Source: Betaproteobacteria bacterium
Lineage (GTDB): Bacteria; Pseudomonadota; Gammaproteobacteria; Burkholderiales; Burkholderiaceae_F
Reading direction: 5' to 3'
DNA length: 64,000 nt
NCBI GenBank assembly: GCA_016861185.1
Contig: BOKW01000010.1
Coordinates: 1-64,000 of the forward strand
How positions within the stretch are numbered: position 1 is the stretch's first letter; each line of letters opens with the position of its first letter. Below, piece after piece: positions 57,244-64,000 of this stretch. The translations under genes and the position numbers were made by a program. Below the pieces are notes generated by a model, which did no database searches, was not told the DNA's origin, and worked only from the letters and a program-made list of their open reading frames with translations.

Positions 57244-57495
57244 ATGCAAGGCCCGCAATACGCCGAACGCAACCACGCACGGATCATCGCCGAAGCGCGC
57301 GCGCTGCGCGCGCAGTACCTGGTCGACATGAGCGCCGCAGGCTGGCGCCAGGCGGCGCGCGCGATCGAGCGCCTGTTCGCGGCGATCGAACGCTTCCTGG
57401 TCGCCTCGATGCGCGAACCGCCGCCGCGGCGCCGCGGGCAGGGTGACGCCGGCGAGGCGCGACGGCGGCTGGCGGCGGAAGGCGTGGGCCGCTGA
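57244..57495 (+). CDS. Small basic helical protein, hypothetical
   Basis: 83 residues, MQGPQYAERNHARIIAEARA onward, with an amphipathic helix and YLVDMSAAGW in the centre, then a basic Arg-rich tail. The ATG follows a strong AAGGAG site. No signal peptide. I do not recognise the family, though similar short proteins with R/E-rich helices are common in betaproteobacteria. An FNR-like box lies upstream. A strong hairpin follows 7 bp after the stop. Confidence 0.65.
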   Translation: MQGPQYAERNHARIIAEARALRAQYLVDMSAAGWRQAARAIERLFAAIERFLVASMREPPPRRRGQGDAGEARRRLAAEGVGR

Positions 57496-57502
57496 GCACT
57501 CC

Positions 57503-57522
57503 GCGCCGGCGTGTGCCGGCGC
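57503..57522. terminator. Bidirectional terminator-like hairpin
   Basis: Perfect 8-bp arms (GCGCCGGC/GCCGGCGC) with a GTGT loop lie between two convergent genes, 7 bp past one stop and 3 bp from the other. No U-run is present. Confidence 0.6.
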
Positions 57523-57525
57523 AGA

Positions 57526-58152
57526 TCAGGCTTTCCGCAACCAGGTCGGCGCGATGTTCGTGCCGAGCCCCGCGCCGTAGCCGAGATAGATGTTCAGCCC
57601 CGCGAGCGGCTCCAGGTAACGCGCGTTCTTCAGCGGACCGGCGTCGATCGCGTCGAAGCCGATCGAGCGCGCGATCTCCGATACCGTCTGCTTGGCCTGC
57701 GCGTCGTCGCCGGCGACGAACACCGGCACGACCTGGCCCTTGCCGAAGTCCGCGCCTTCGGCCAGCACCTGGGCGAAGACCGTGTTGAAAGCTTTCACGA
57801 TGCGCGCACCGGGGAACGCCTTGGCGATTTCTTCCGCCGCCGAAGTCGTATGCCCGATCGTCAGCCCCATGTAGTCCGCGGTCAGCGGATTGGTGATGTC
57901 GACGACGATCTTGCCTTGAAGCGAACCGAGCGCCTCGAGCGCCGGCACGGCATCGGCATAGCCGGTGGCCAGGATCAGCACGTCCGCTGCCGCCGCTTCC
58001 TCGGCGTCGACGGCGCGGGCGCCGAACTGCGCGGCGACCTTGCGGGCCTTCTCGGCATCGCGGCCCGCGACGCGCACGTCGTGGCCGGCCTTTTTAAGTT
58101 GCTTGACGAAGCCCGAGCCCATGTTGCCCGAGCCGATGACGGTGATGTTCAT
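57526..58152 (-). CDS. NADPH-dependent reductase, F420H2:NADP oxidoreductase-like
   Basis: 208-residue Rossmann protein. The dinucleotide motif VIGSGNMGSGFVKQL and AGRDAEKARKVA favour NADPH. VVDITNPLT, KAFNTVFAQVL and VFVAGDD fit the NAD(P)-binding-2 family related to archaeal F420H2:NADP oxidoreductases. F420 is not expected in this group of bacteria, so the real substrate is unknown. It lies next to a DUF4148-like gene and a divergent LysR regulator. Confidence 0.87.
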   Translation of the reverse strand: MNITVIGSGNMGSGFVKQLKKAGHDVRVAGRDAEKARKVAAQFGARAVDAEEAAAADVLILATGYADAVPALEALGSLQGKIVVDITNPLTADYMGLTIGHTTSAAEEIAKAFPGARIVKAFNTVFAQVLAEGADFGKGQVVPVFVAGDDAQAKQTVSEIARSIGFDAIDAGPLKNARYLEPLAGLNIYLGYGAGLGTNIAPTWLRKA

Positions 58153-58224
58153 GCGTACTCCTGTTCGATCGTGGGTCCTGCGAGCGGCCGCCGCGGGGAC
58201 GGCGGCCGCAACGCAGGGAAGGGC

Positions 58225-58488
58225 TCAGGCGCCGCCGCGAGCGGGATTGGCGTGCCGGGCTTCGGCGCGCACTTCCTCGCGCGAACGCTGGCTCGTCGCC
58301 ACCTCGGTCACGGGGTAGCGGTCGCCCTGCAGCAGCGGCGGCTGCGCTGCCAGCTCGGCGCGCACTTCCGCGCGCGTCTTCGAAGAAGCGGCGATCTCGG
58401 TCGGCGCGGCGTAGGTGCCGAGGTCGGCGAGCGCCGCAGTCGAGAACAGCGCGCCGGCCAGCGCGACCAGTGTCAGCTTCGAGTTCAT
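58225..58488 (-). CDS. Small secreted DUF4148-like protein
   Basis: 87 residues with a signal peptide (MNSKLTLVALAGALFSTAALA). The mature part contains two related segments, SKTRAEVRAELAAQ and SQRSREEVRAEARH, the SRAEVRAEL-type repeats typical of DUF4148 proteins abundant in Burkholderiales. Function is unknown. It lies between the reductase gene and the divergent LysR gene. Confidence 0.82.
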   Translation of the reverse strand: MNSKLTLVALAGALFSTAALADLGTYAAPTEIAASSKTRAEVRAELAAQPPLLQGDRYPVTEVATSQRSREEVRAEARHANPARGGA

Positions 58489-58634
58489 CGTGGTTCCTTT
58501 CGGTTCGGGTTGGAGAAGCGTTCGATGCGGTTCGCTGCATCGATGGCCGCACTGTAGGGAGCCGGGCGCGGCGGAAACAGGGCGCGGGCGGCAATGGATC
58601 GTTACGATGAACGCAACGAACGCGGAGGCCGCCG

Positions 58635-59627
58635 ATGGACCTGACGTACGCGATGAAGGTGCTGGTCAAAGTGGTTGAAGCGGGCAGCTTCGCGCGCGCG
58701 GCCGAGCTGCTCGACACGTCGACCGCGGCGGTGTCGCGCCAGATCGGCGCGCTCGAAGCGCATCTGGGCGCCAGGCTGCTGAACCGCACGACGCGCAAGC
58801 TGTCGCTGACCGACGCCGGCGGCGAGTTCTACGAACGCAGCCGCGCGATCCTCGACGACATTGCCGAGGCCGAGGCGCTCGCCGGACGGCACGCGATGCA
58901 GCCGGTCGGACTGCTGCGCATCACGGCGCCGCTGTCGTTCGGCGTCACGCAGTTGTCGCGGCTGCTGCCCGGCTTCCGCGCGCGCTACCCGCAGCTCCGG
59001 CTCGACGTCGATCTGAGCGATCGCGTCGTCGACCTGGTCAACGAAGGTGTCGACGTCGCCGTGCGCATCGCGTTCGAGCTGAGCGGCAACCTCGTCGCCC
59101 GCCGCATCGCGCCGGTCAGCATGGTTGCGTGCGCCTCCCCGATCTATCTGAAGCGGCACGGCACGCCGACGCGGCCCGAACAACTGGCCGAACACGAGAC
59201 GCTGAGCTTCAGTTACCTGTGGGTCGGCGACGACTGGCCGTTCATCGACGCGCAGGGCCACGTCACGCGCGTGCGCGTTCAGCCCAGCGTGCACGCGACC
59301 AACGGCGATCTGCTGCGCGAGCTGGCGGTGGCCGGCGGCGGCATCATCCTGCAGCCGAGCTTCATCGTCGGCGCCGAGCTGGCGCGCGGAACGCTCGTCC
59401 CCCTGCTGACCGACTGGCGCGCGCCCGAGCTCGCCGTGTTCGCCGTGTATCCGAGCCGCCGCCACCTGTCGTCCAAGGTGCGCGTGTTCATCGACCATCT
59501 GGTCGAGTCGATCGGCGCCGAACCTCCCTGGGAGCGGTGGCAGCGTGGTGCGGCGAGCGCCGCCGCGCCACGCAAACCGAGTGTGCGCGCGGGCCGGCGC
59601 GGCGCGCGACGCGCGCTGCGTCCGTGA
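58635..59627 (+). CDS. LysR-family transcriptional regulator
   Basis: 330 residues. N-terminal winged HTH (residues 1-62: VVEAGSFARAAELLDTSTAA, VSRQIGALEAHLGARLLNRT), then a periplasmic-binding-like effector domain with LLRITAPLSFGV and LRLDVDLSDRVVDLVNEGVD, CrgA-like. The C-terminal ~30 residues are Arg/Ala-rich. It is divergent from the DUF4148-like and reductase genes and probably controls them, as divergent LysR regulators often do. The ligand is unknown. Confidence 0.93.
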   Translation: MDLTYAMKVLVKVVEAGSFARAAELLDTSTAAVSRQIGALEAHLGARLLNRTTRKLSLTDAGGEFYERSRAILDDIAEAEALAGRHAMQPVGLLRITAPLSFGVTQLSRLLPGFRARYPQLRLDVDLSDRVVDLVNEGVDVAVRIAFELSGNLVARRIAPVSMVACASPIYLKRHGTPTRPEQLAEHETLSFSYLWVGDDWPFIDAQGHVTRVRVQPSVHATNGDLLRELAVAGGGIILQPSFIVGAELARGTLVPLLTDWRAPELAVFAVYPSRRHLSSKVRVFIDHLVESIGAEPPWERWQRGAASAAAPRKPSVRAGRRGARRALRP

Positions 59628-59687
59628 AGCAGGGTCGGCCCGCCCTCGTGTACCGGTGCGGGCTTTCGCCTCGCGTCGAACGGGCGG

Positions 59688-60374
59688 CTATCGACTCGCC
59701 GCAGCGACCGCGCTGCGCAGCGCATGGGCGTGCTTGTTGCTCGCCGCGTGCTTGATGAGGATGTCGACCGGGGTGACGGGCTTGCCGTAATACGCGTGGT
59801 TCAGCGATGCGCGCACGTCGAGCACCGAGCCCTCGACGCTCATGCCGATGAACGCGCCCTTGGACTTTGCGTACGAAACGAAGTCCGCGGTCACGTTGGC
59901 CGCCTGCCCGATGCCCACCGGTCCGGCCGCGATCGAGGCATCGCCGCCGAGCTTCAGCGAACTCGTCAGCAGCCGGTCGATGCCCTTCTGGCTGTTGACG
60001 AGGATCACGACCTCGGCGGCCTGCCCGCCGAACTGCAGCCCGAAGCTCACCGCGCCGAGCGTGTAGAACGCCGGCACGCTCCACGCGTTGCCTTCGCCGC
60101 GCACCAGCAGCACGCCGGTGCCGCCCGAGCCGCCGATGAAGAAGCCGCCCTTGAGGATCGACGGGAAGATCAGCACGCCCTTGGCCGACTTCAGCCCGGC
60201 GCGCAGTGCGTCGTACTCCTTCGTCTTCACCACGTCGTTGAAGCTGATGCGCGCCTTCTCGACGATGCCGTTGGCTTCGTCGAGATCATCGGCCCAGGCG
60301 GCGCTCGCAGGCGCGATGGCCGCGATCACCGCGATGGCGAACGTGATCAGACTGCGTCGTTGGTCGGCGAACAC
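59688..60374 (-). CDS. Exported SYLF-domain (Ysc84-like) lipid-binding protein
   Basis: 228 residues with an export signal (ITFAIAVIAAIAPASAAWA). The SYLF-type core is clear: SAKGVLIFPSILKGGFFIGG (as two parts), GTGVLLVRGEGNAWSVPAFY, SFGLQFGGQAAEVVILV and AGPVGIGQAANVTADFVSYA. SYLF domains bind phosphoinositides or other lipids in eukaryotes; bacterial roles are unknown, perhaps in envelope stress. An FNR/CRP-like box lies about 80 bp upstream. Confidence 0.9.
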   Translation of the reverse strand: MFADQRRSLITFAIAVIAAIAPASAAWADDLDEANGIVEKARISFNDVVKTKEYDALRAGLKSAKGVLIFPSILKGGFFIGGSGGTGVLLVRGEGNAWSVPAFYTLGAVSFGLQFGGQAAEVVILVNSQKGIDRLLTSSLKLGGDASIAAGPVGIGQAANVTADFVSYAKSKGAFIGMSVEGSVLDVRASLNHAYYGKPVTPVDILIKHAASNKHAHALRSAVAAASR

Positions 60375-60447
60375 GGTTCTCTCCCAGGTTTGGCACGCGG
60401 TGCGCGGCCGGACGCACGAAGACTAGACGCGCCGGCGTCACGGTCGA

Positions 60448-60461
60448 TTGCACCCGGTCAA
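60448..60461 (-). promoter_or_regulatory. FNR/CRP-like box TTGCACCCGGTCAA
   Basis: It matches TTG-N7-TCAA, like the boxes at 10447, 54213 and 57026, and is centred 80 bp upstream of the SYLF gene start. A weak -10-like CTAGTC lies about 31 bp downstream on the minus strand (60426-60421). Confidence 0.4.
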
Positions 60462-60556
60462 GAGCGGATGCTTTCCTGACAGCGTGGACCGCCGCGGCGG
60501 GCGCGAGCTCGACGCCGAATATCACGAGGTTCGGCTAGTGCGGGTGTGGAAGGGGA

Positions 60557-60920
60557 TGGTGGAGGCGGCGGGAATCGAACCCGCGTCCACGAGAGTTCCA
60601 CAGGCAGTTCTACATGCGTAGCCGGTCTATTTGAGTCTCGCCGTGCGCTTAGCCGATCGGCAGGCCGACGCACGGCCAGTCGCTGGATCTCGATGTCCGG
60701 CGTCGCGACTCCGCCGACATCCAGCCTCTGTGAATGTCGCTGCTGTCGGTTGCCCGACCTAGCCCAGGGGCCAGCTAGTGCAGCGTCTCACCGGGTTTAG
60801 GCGGCGAGAGCGAAACGCTCGTCGTTGGCGTTTGTAGGTTTCCAGATGGATTTACGAGGTCTCTGGCCCTCGGCATGCCCTGCGCTGTTTCGCGCCCCGT
60901 GTCGAAACCAGGTCGCCCCC
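60557..60920 (-). ncRNA. ssrA: Transfer-messenger RNA
   Basis: tmRNA rescues stalled ribosomes by adding a degradation tag. The 5' end GGGGGCGACCTGGTTTCGAC pairs with the 3' end CGCCTCC next to the encoded CCA. The tRNA-like T-arm GGGTTCGATTCCCGC is near the 3' end. The tag frame (60829-60797) encodes ANDERFALAA and a taa stop, a betaproteobacterial-type tag. Total about 364 nt. The DUF748-type gene ends about 30 bp upstream. Confidence 0.96.
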
Positions 60921-60950
60921 AGCGGTTGCAGTGTAGCGCGGTAGCTGGGG

Positions 60951-63900
60951 TCACCTCAGCGAAAAATCAACCCGCGTGGTCGCCCCCTTGTCCTTGATCC
61001 CCTCGCGCGTGAGCTTCGGGTCGACCAGGAAAAGCCGCTCGGCCGCGATCTTGCCCTGCGTTTCGAGGTGCTGCCGAACGGCGGTGGCCCGCGCGTTGGC
61101 CAGCGCCCGCAGATCCTCGGGTGCGACCGCGAGGTTGGCGAGGATGAGTCGCTCCATCTCGGGCGCCGGAATCGTCCTGGCGAAGCCCAACGCGTTGCGC
61201 GGCTTGTCGGGGATCTTCTCGGCCGAATACACGCGCGCGATCAGATCCGCCCGTTCGGCGGGCTCGATCGCGACGTCCTTCGGATCGACCGATCCGCCGC
61301 CGGCGCGGACCAGGTCGCGGACCTTCAGCGCACGCAGCTTGGACTCGTACTTGGCGCGTTTCAATCCGTCGGTGTCGCGCGCTGGATCGACGCGGCCGGT
61401 CACGTCGAGCCGCAGCCCGGGACGGTCCGACAGCGCCTTCGCGAGCGTGCCCAGACGCTGCGTCTGCGCCGCCGCGAGCGCGGCCGACCCCGCTTCGAAC
61501 TCGACGTAGCCCAGTTCCTCGCCGCCGCCGAAAGCCGCGGCGAGCAGCGCGAACGGCGCGGTGGCCGCCTTGACCAGCAGATTGACGATGAGACGCACGA
61601 CGATCGCGCCGACCGAAAACTCGGGGTCGTTCAGCGAGCCGGAGATCGGCAGGTTGATGTCGATCTCGCCGCGGCTGTTCTTCAGCAGTGCGACCGCGAG
61701 GAGCACGGGCAGCTTGGTGGCCGACGGGCTCTCCACGCGATCGCCGAACGTGAGCTGATCGAGGAACAGCCGGTTGCTCGCCTCCAGCTTGCCGCCGTCG
61801 ACCTTGTAGTTGACGTCGAGCGACAGCTTGCCCTTGGTGATCGGATAGCCCGCGTACTTGGCCGAATACGGCGTGAAGCGCGGCAGGTCCACGCCTTTCG
61901 CGCTGCCGGCGATGTCGAGGAACAGCGCGGGCGCGAGCGGGTTCAGGCGACCCTTGATCTCGACCGGCGCATCGTCGTCGACCTTCGCCGCGATCGCCAG
62001 CTCCGCGGGTGCGGTGCTGTCCGAGGCGAGCGCGCCGATCGTGCCGCCCACGCCGGTCAGGTTGGCCGAATAGTTCGGCTTGATGAAGTTGTCGGTGAAG
62101 TTGACGTTGCCGCGTTCGAGTGCGATGCCGCCGATGCGGATCAGCGGGCGGCGCTCCGCGCCCGCCTCGGCGGGCGCCGGCGGCGCTTGCGCTGCGGCCG
62201 CCGCGTCCGTCTTCGCGGGCGCGGCGCTGGCGTCGTGCTTGACGATGTCCCGCAGATTGAGCCGTCCCTGTTCGGACAGCACGACGCGCGCGAAGTAGTC
62301 GGACAGCGTGACGGCGCCGACCTCGATCTGCGGCGGCTCCTCGCCGAAGCGCAGCGCGACGCGATCGAGCGTGAGCAGGTTCCACTTCAGCAGATCGCCT
62401 TCGCCGCCCGGATTGAGCAGATGGACGTTGGCGAGCCGAGCGTCGCCGCCGTAGCCGAACGTCGTCGCGCTGCCGCGGGTGGCGATGGTCAGCGTGCCGC
62501 GCGTGGACAGCTCGGCGCTCGCGAACTCGGCGTCCAGCTGCGGCGCGAAGTAGGGGCGCAACGCGGCGATGTCGAGGTTGCGCGCGTCGACGCGCACGTT
62601 CGCGGCGAGCCGGTCCCAGCGCGCCGTGCCGCCGGCGGCGACGCTGCCCACCTTGCCGACGCGCGCGCGCACGTTGAACTGCGCCGCCTGCGAGCCGTCG
62701 GCGGTCAGGTCGCGCGCGGTGGCGGCGAGCGCGCTGACGCGCACGGCGACCGCCGGCTCGACCGTGCGGTCGGCGAACTGCACGTCGCCGCGCGCGATCT
62801 CGATCGCGGCGACGTGGACCCGCCACGGCGGCGAAGCCTGCGCGTCCGCCCCACGCTGCGCGGGCGGCGGCAGCGACGCCCAGCCGATCGTGCCGTCGGC
62901 GAGCCGCGTCACGGTCGCGCGCGGGGCATCGACGACGATCTTTCCGATCTCGACCTGGCGGCCGCCGAGATCGACGCTGCCGCCTTCGACCGTCAGCGTG
63001 GCGATGTCGAGCCGCGCACCGAGGTCGGCCGCGCCTTCGACATGCAGCGTGCGCGCGGCCGCTGCCAGCGCCGATGCGCGAACGGCCGCCGGGGACTGCG
63101 AGACGTCGAATTCGATCGTCGCCGAGACATCGGCCCGGCCGCCGTACTTGGCGCGCGCGACGGCCGCCAGATACGGCGCGAGCGCCTGCAGGTCGACTTC
63201 CTTCGCGCTGACGTTCAGCCGGCCGGCGCGCTGCGCGACGCGGATCTCGCCCTGGGCGCCGTACTGCTCGCCGCCGTCGTCGCGCGCCGCGAACGAGATC
63301 ACCGCGGCGCGGTCGCCGACGGTGGCGACGTCGCGCGCCTCGAGCGCGATGCCTTCGAGCTGCTTGCCGAACTTGCCGACGGCGGCATCGCTGAACCGCA
63401 GCCGGCCGTCGGTGACGCGCAGCAGAGCGAGCGCGAGGTCGAACGGCCGCGCCACGGTCGGGCTCGCCGACGCAGCTGCGGGCGCGGCGGTCAGCGGCGC
63501 GGCGGCGAATTCGAGCCAGTCGATGCGGCCCGCGGCGTCGCGCGCAACGGCTGCATCCGGCGCCTCGAGCGCGACCTCGCGCAGCCGCACGCGCTGCGCG
63601 AACACCGAGTATTCGTCGACCGCGACCGCAAGCTTCTTCCACGCGACAAGGCGATGCGCCGCCGCGCCGGCCGGCGCTTCGAGCGCGAAGTCGCGCAGCG
63701 CGATCGGCCCCGAGACGACCAGTTCCGCGGGACGCGCGGGCTGCTCCGCGGTCGCCGCGACCGCGCGGCGGAACGCCACGCGCAGGTCCGCGTCGAGTTG
63801 GCCGCGCGGCACCTGGAAGTTGAGCTTCACCGGCGAGAACGACAGATACTTCGGCACGTCGACGCCCTCGAGCTTGAGCTGGACCGCCGTCTCGAGCGAG

Positions 63901-64000
63901 GCTTCGAAGGGCAGGGTCTGTCCTTGCAGTTCGATCGGCGCGCCGTCGAGCCGCGCGAAGAAGGCCGGCTGCACGTGGATATCCGCGTCGGTCGGCAGGC
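60951..64000 (-). CDS. AsmA-like DUF748 protein (partial, 5' end beyond window)
   Basis: More than 1010 residues are visible and the frame continues past the right edge. The protein is a long series of beta-strand repeats (for example VAAIEIARGDVQFADRTVEP and IGGIALERGNVNFTDNFIKP) typical of the AsmA/DUF748 group, large envelope proteins implicated in lipid transport and outer-membrane homeostasis. The C-terminal ~150 residues resemble an OmpA-like peptide-binding region (VEFEAGSAALAAAQTQRLGTL, split here; LRLDVTGRVDPARD). It ends TTRVDFSLR just downstream of which ssrA begins. Confidence 0.88.
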   Translation of the reverse strand, partial: LPTDADIHVQPAFFARLDGAPIELQGQTLPFEASLETAVQLKLEGVDVPKYLSFSPVKLNFQVPRGQLDADLRVAFRRAVAATAEQPARPAELVVSGPIALRDFALEAPAGAAAHRLVAWKKLAVAVDEYSVFAQRVRLREVALEAPDAAVARDAAGRIDWLEFAAAPLTAAPAAASASPTVARPFDLALALLRVTDGRLRFSDAAVGKFGKQLEGIALEARDVATVGDRAAVISFAARDDGGEQYGAQGEIRVAQRAGRLNVSAKEVDLQALAPYLAAVARAKYGGRADVSATIEFDVSQSPAAVRASALAAAARTLHVEGAADLGARLDIATLTVEGGSVDLGGRQVEIGKIVVDAPRATVTRLADGTIGWASLPPPAQRGADAQASPPWRVHVAAIEIARGDVQFADRTVEPAVAVRVSALAATARDLTADGSQAAQFNVRARVGKVGSVAAGGTARWDRLAANVRVDARNLDIAALRPYFAPQLDAEFASAELSTRGTLTIATRGSATTFGYGGDARLANVHLLNPGGEGDLLKWNLLTLDRVALRFGEEPPQIEVGAVTLSDYFARVVLSEQGRLNLRDIVKHDASAAPAKTDAAAAAQAPPAPAEAGAERRPLIRIGGIALERGNVNFTDNFIKPNYSANLTGVGGTIGALASDSTAPAELAIAAKVDDDAPVEIKGRLNPLAPALFLDIAGSAKGVDLPRFTPYSAKYAGYPITKGKLSLDVNYKVDGGKLEASNRLFLDQLTFGDRVESPSATKLPVLLAVALLKNSRGEIDINLPISGSLNDPEFSVGAIVVRLIVNLLVKAATAPFALLAAAFGGGEELGYVEFEAGSAALAAAQTQRLGTLAKALSDRPGLRLDVTGRVDPARDTDGLKRAKYESKLRALKVRDLVRAGGGSVDPKDVAIEPAERADLIARVYSAEKIPDKPRNALGFARTIPAPEMERLILANLAVAPEDLRALANARATAVRQHLETQGKIAAERLFLVDPKLTREGIKDKGATTRVDFSLR

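Noticed and set aside
60557..60640. Isolated tRNA suggested by GGGTTCGATTCCCGC and an encoded CCA
   Set aside because: The arm belongs to tmRNA: the 5' half of the acceptor stem is about 360 nt away and the tag frame lies between.

Overview
The window is about 64 kb of very GC-rich, densely coding chromosomal DNA. It looks like a facultatively denitrifying betaproteobacterium, probably Burkholderiales or a relative. The supporting signs are the purD-hemF neighbourhood with yebC alongside, a tmRNA whose tag reads ANDERFALAA, a membrane-bound nitrate reductase operon with paired NarK1/NarK2 and NarX/NarL, a PEP-CTERM protein, and small secreted DUF4148-like and SYLF proteins. The species cannot be named from sequence alone. 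I see no transposase, phage gene, CRISPR array, tRNA or rRNA.

Layout. 1-5235 (- strand): housekeeping block yebC, purD, a methyltransferase, an S9 peptidase and hemF (cut by the left edge). 5383-9610: a HerA-like ATPase, a tiny cysteine-rich secreted protein and Lon. 9770-13889: a hemerythrin gene, then a DGC/nitronate monooxygenase/NnrS/SirB2 operon with an FNR-type box upstream, suggesting nitric-oxide or anaerobic stress. 14277-25564: narK1-narK2-narG-narH-narJ-narI-ppiC-carbonic anhydrase, transcribed leftward from a likely FNR-dependent promoter. Divergent narX-narL (25821-28398) senses nitrate and nitrite. 28499-33116: a CIRCE-type heat-shock operator, a frameshifted Lon-like AAA ATPase, and a lipoprotein/pseudokinase/Ser-Thr kinase cluster. 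33205-41302: an ABC exporter, a disrupted secreted alpha/beta hydrolase, a Gdx-type SMR pump, a DMT permease, quinone oxidoreductase, an SCP2-like secreted protein, a small methyltransferase-like membrane protein and fbp; pepN follows at 41304. 44492-53404: a PEP-CTERM protein, then a 2458-residue hybrid histidine kinase with about 16 tandem PAS domains and its REC partner. 53627-60374: a GlcG-like protein, a copper-uptake pair (DUF2946 plus TonB receptor), small stress proteins, an NADP oxidoreductase, a LysR regulator and a SYLF protein. 60557-64000: ssrA and the 3' part of a large AsmA/DUF748-type gene.

Three themes run through it. The first is anaerobic nitrate respiration: nitrate uptake, reductase assembly, NO-stress proteins, copper acquisition, and several FNR/CRP-type boxes. 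The second is intergenic repeat decay: at least five unrelated families of short palindromic repeats sit between genes, one of them splitting narH from narJ with a 36-bp tail duplication and another coding the C-terminus of an ABC ATPase. The third is signalling oddities: the PAS array, a REC protein whose HPt domain lacks its histidine, and a tandem kinase/pseudokinase pair.
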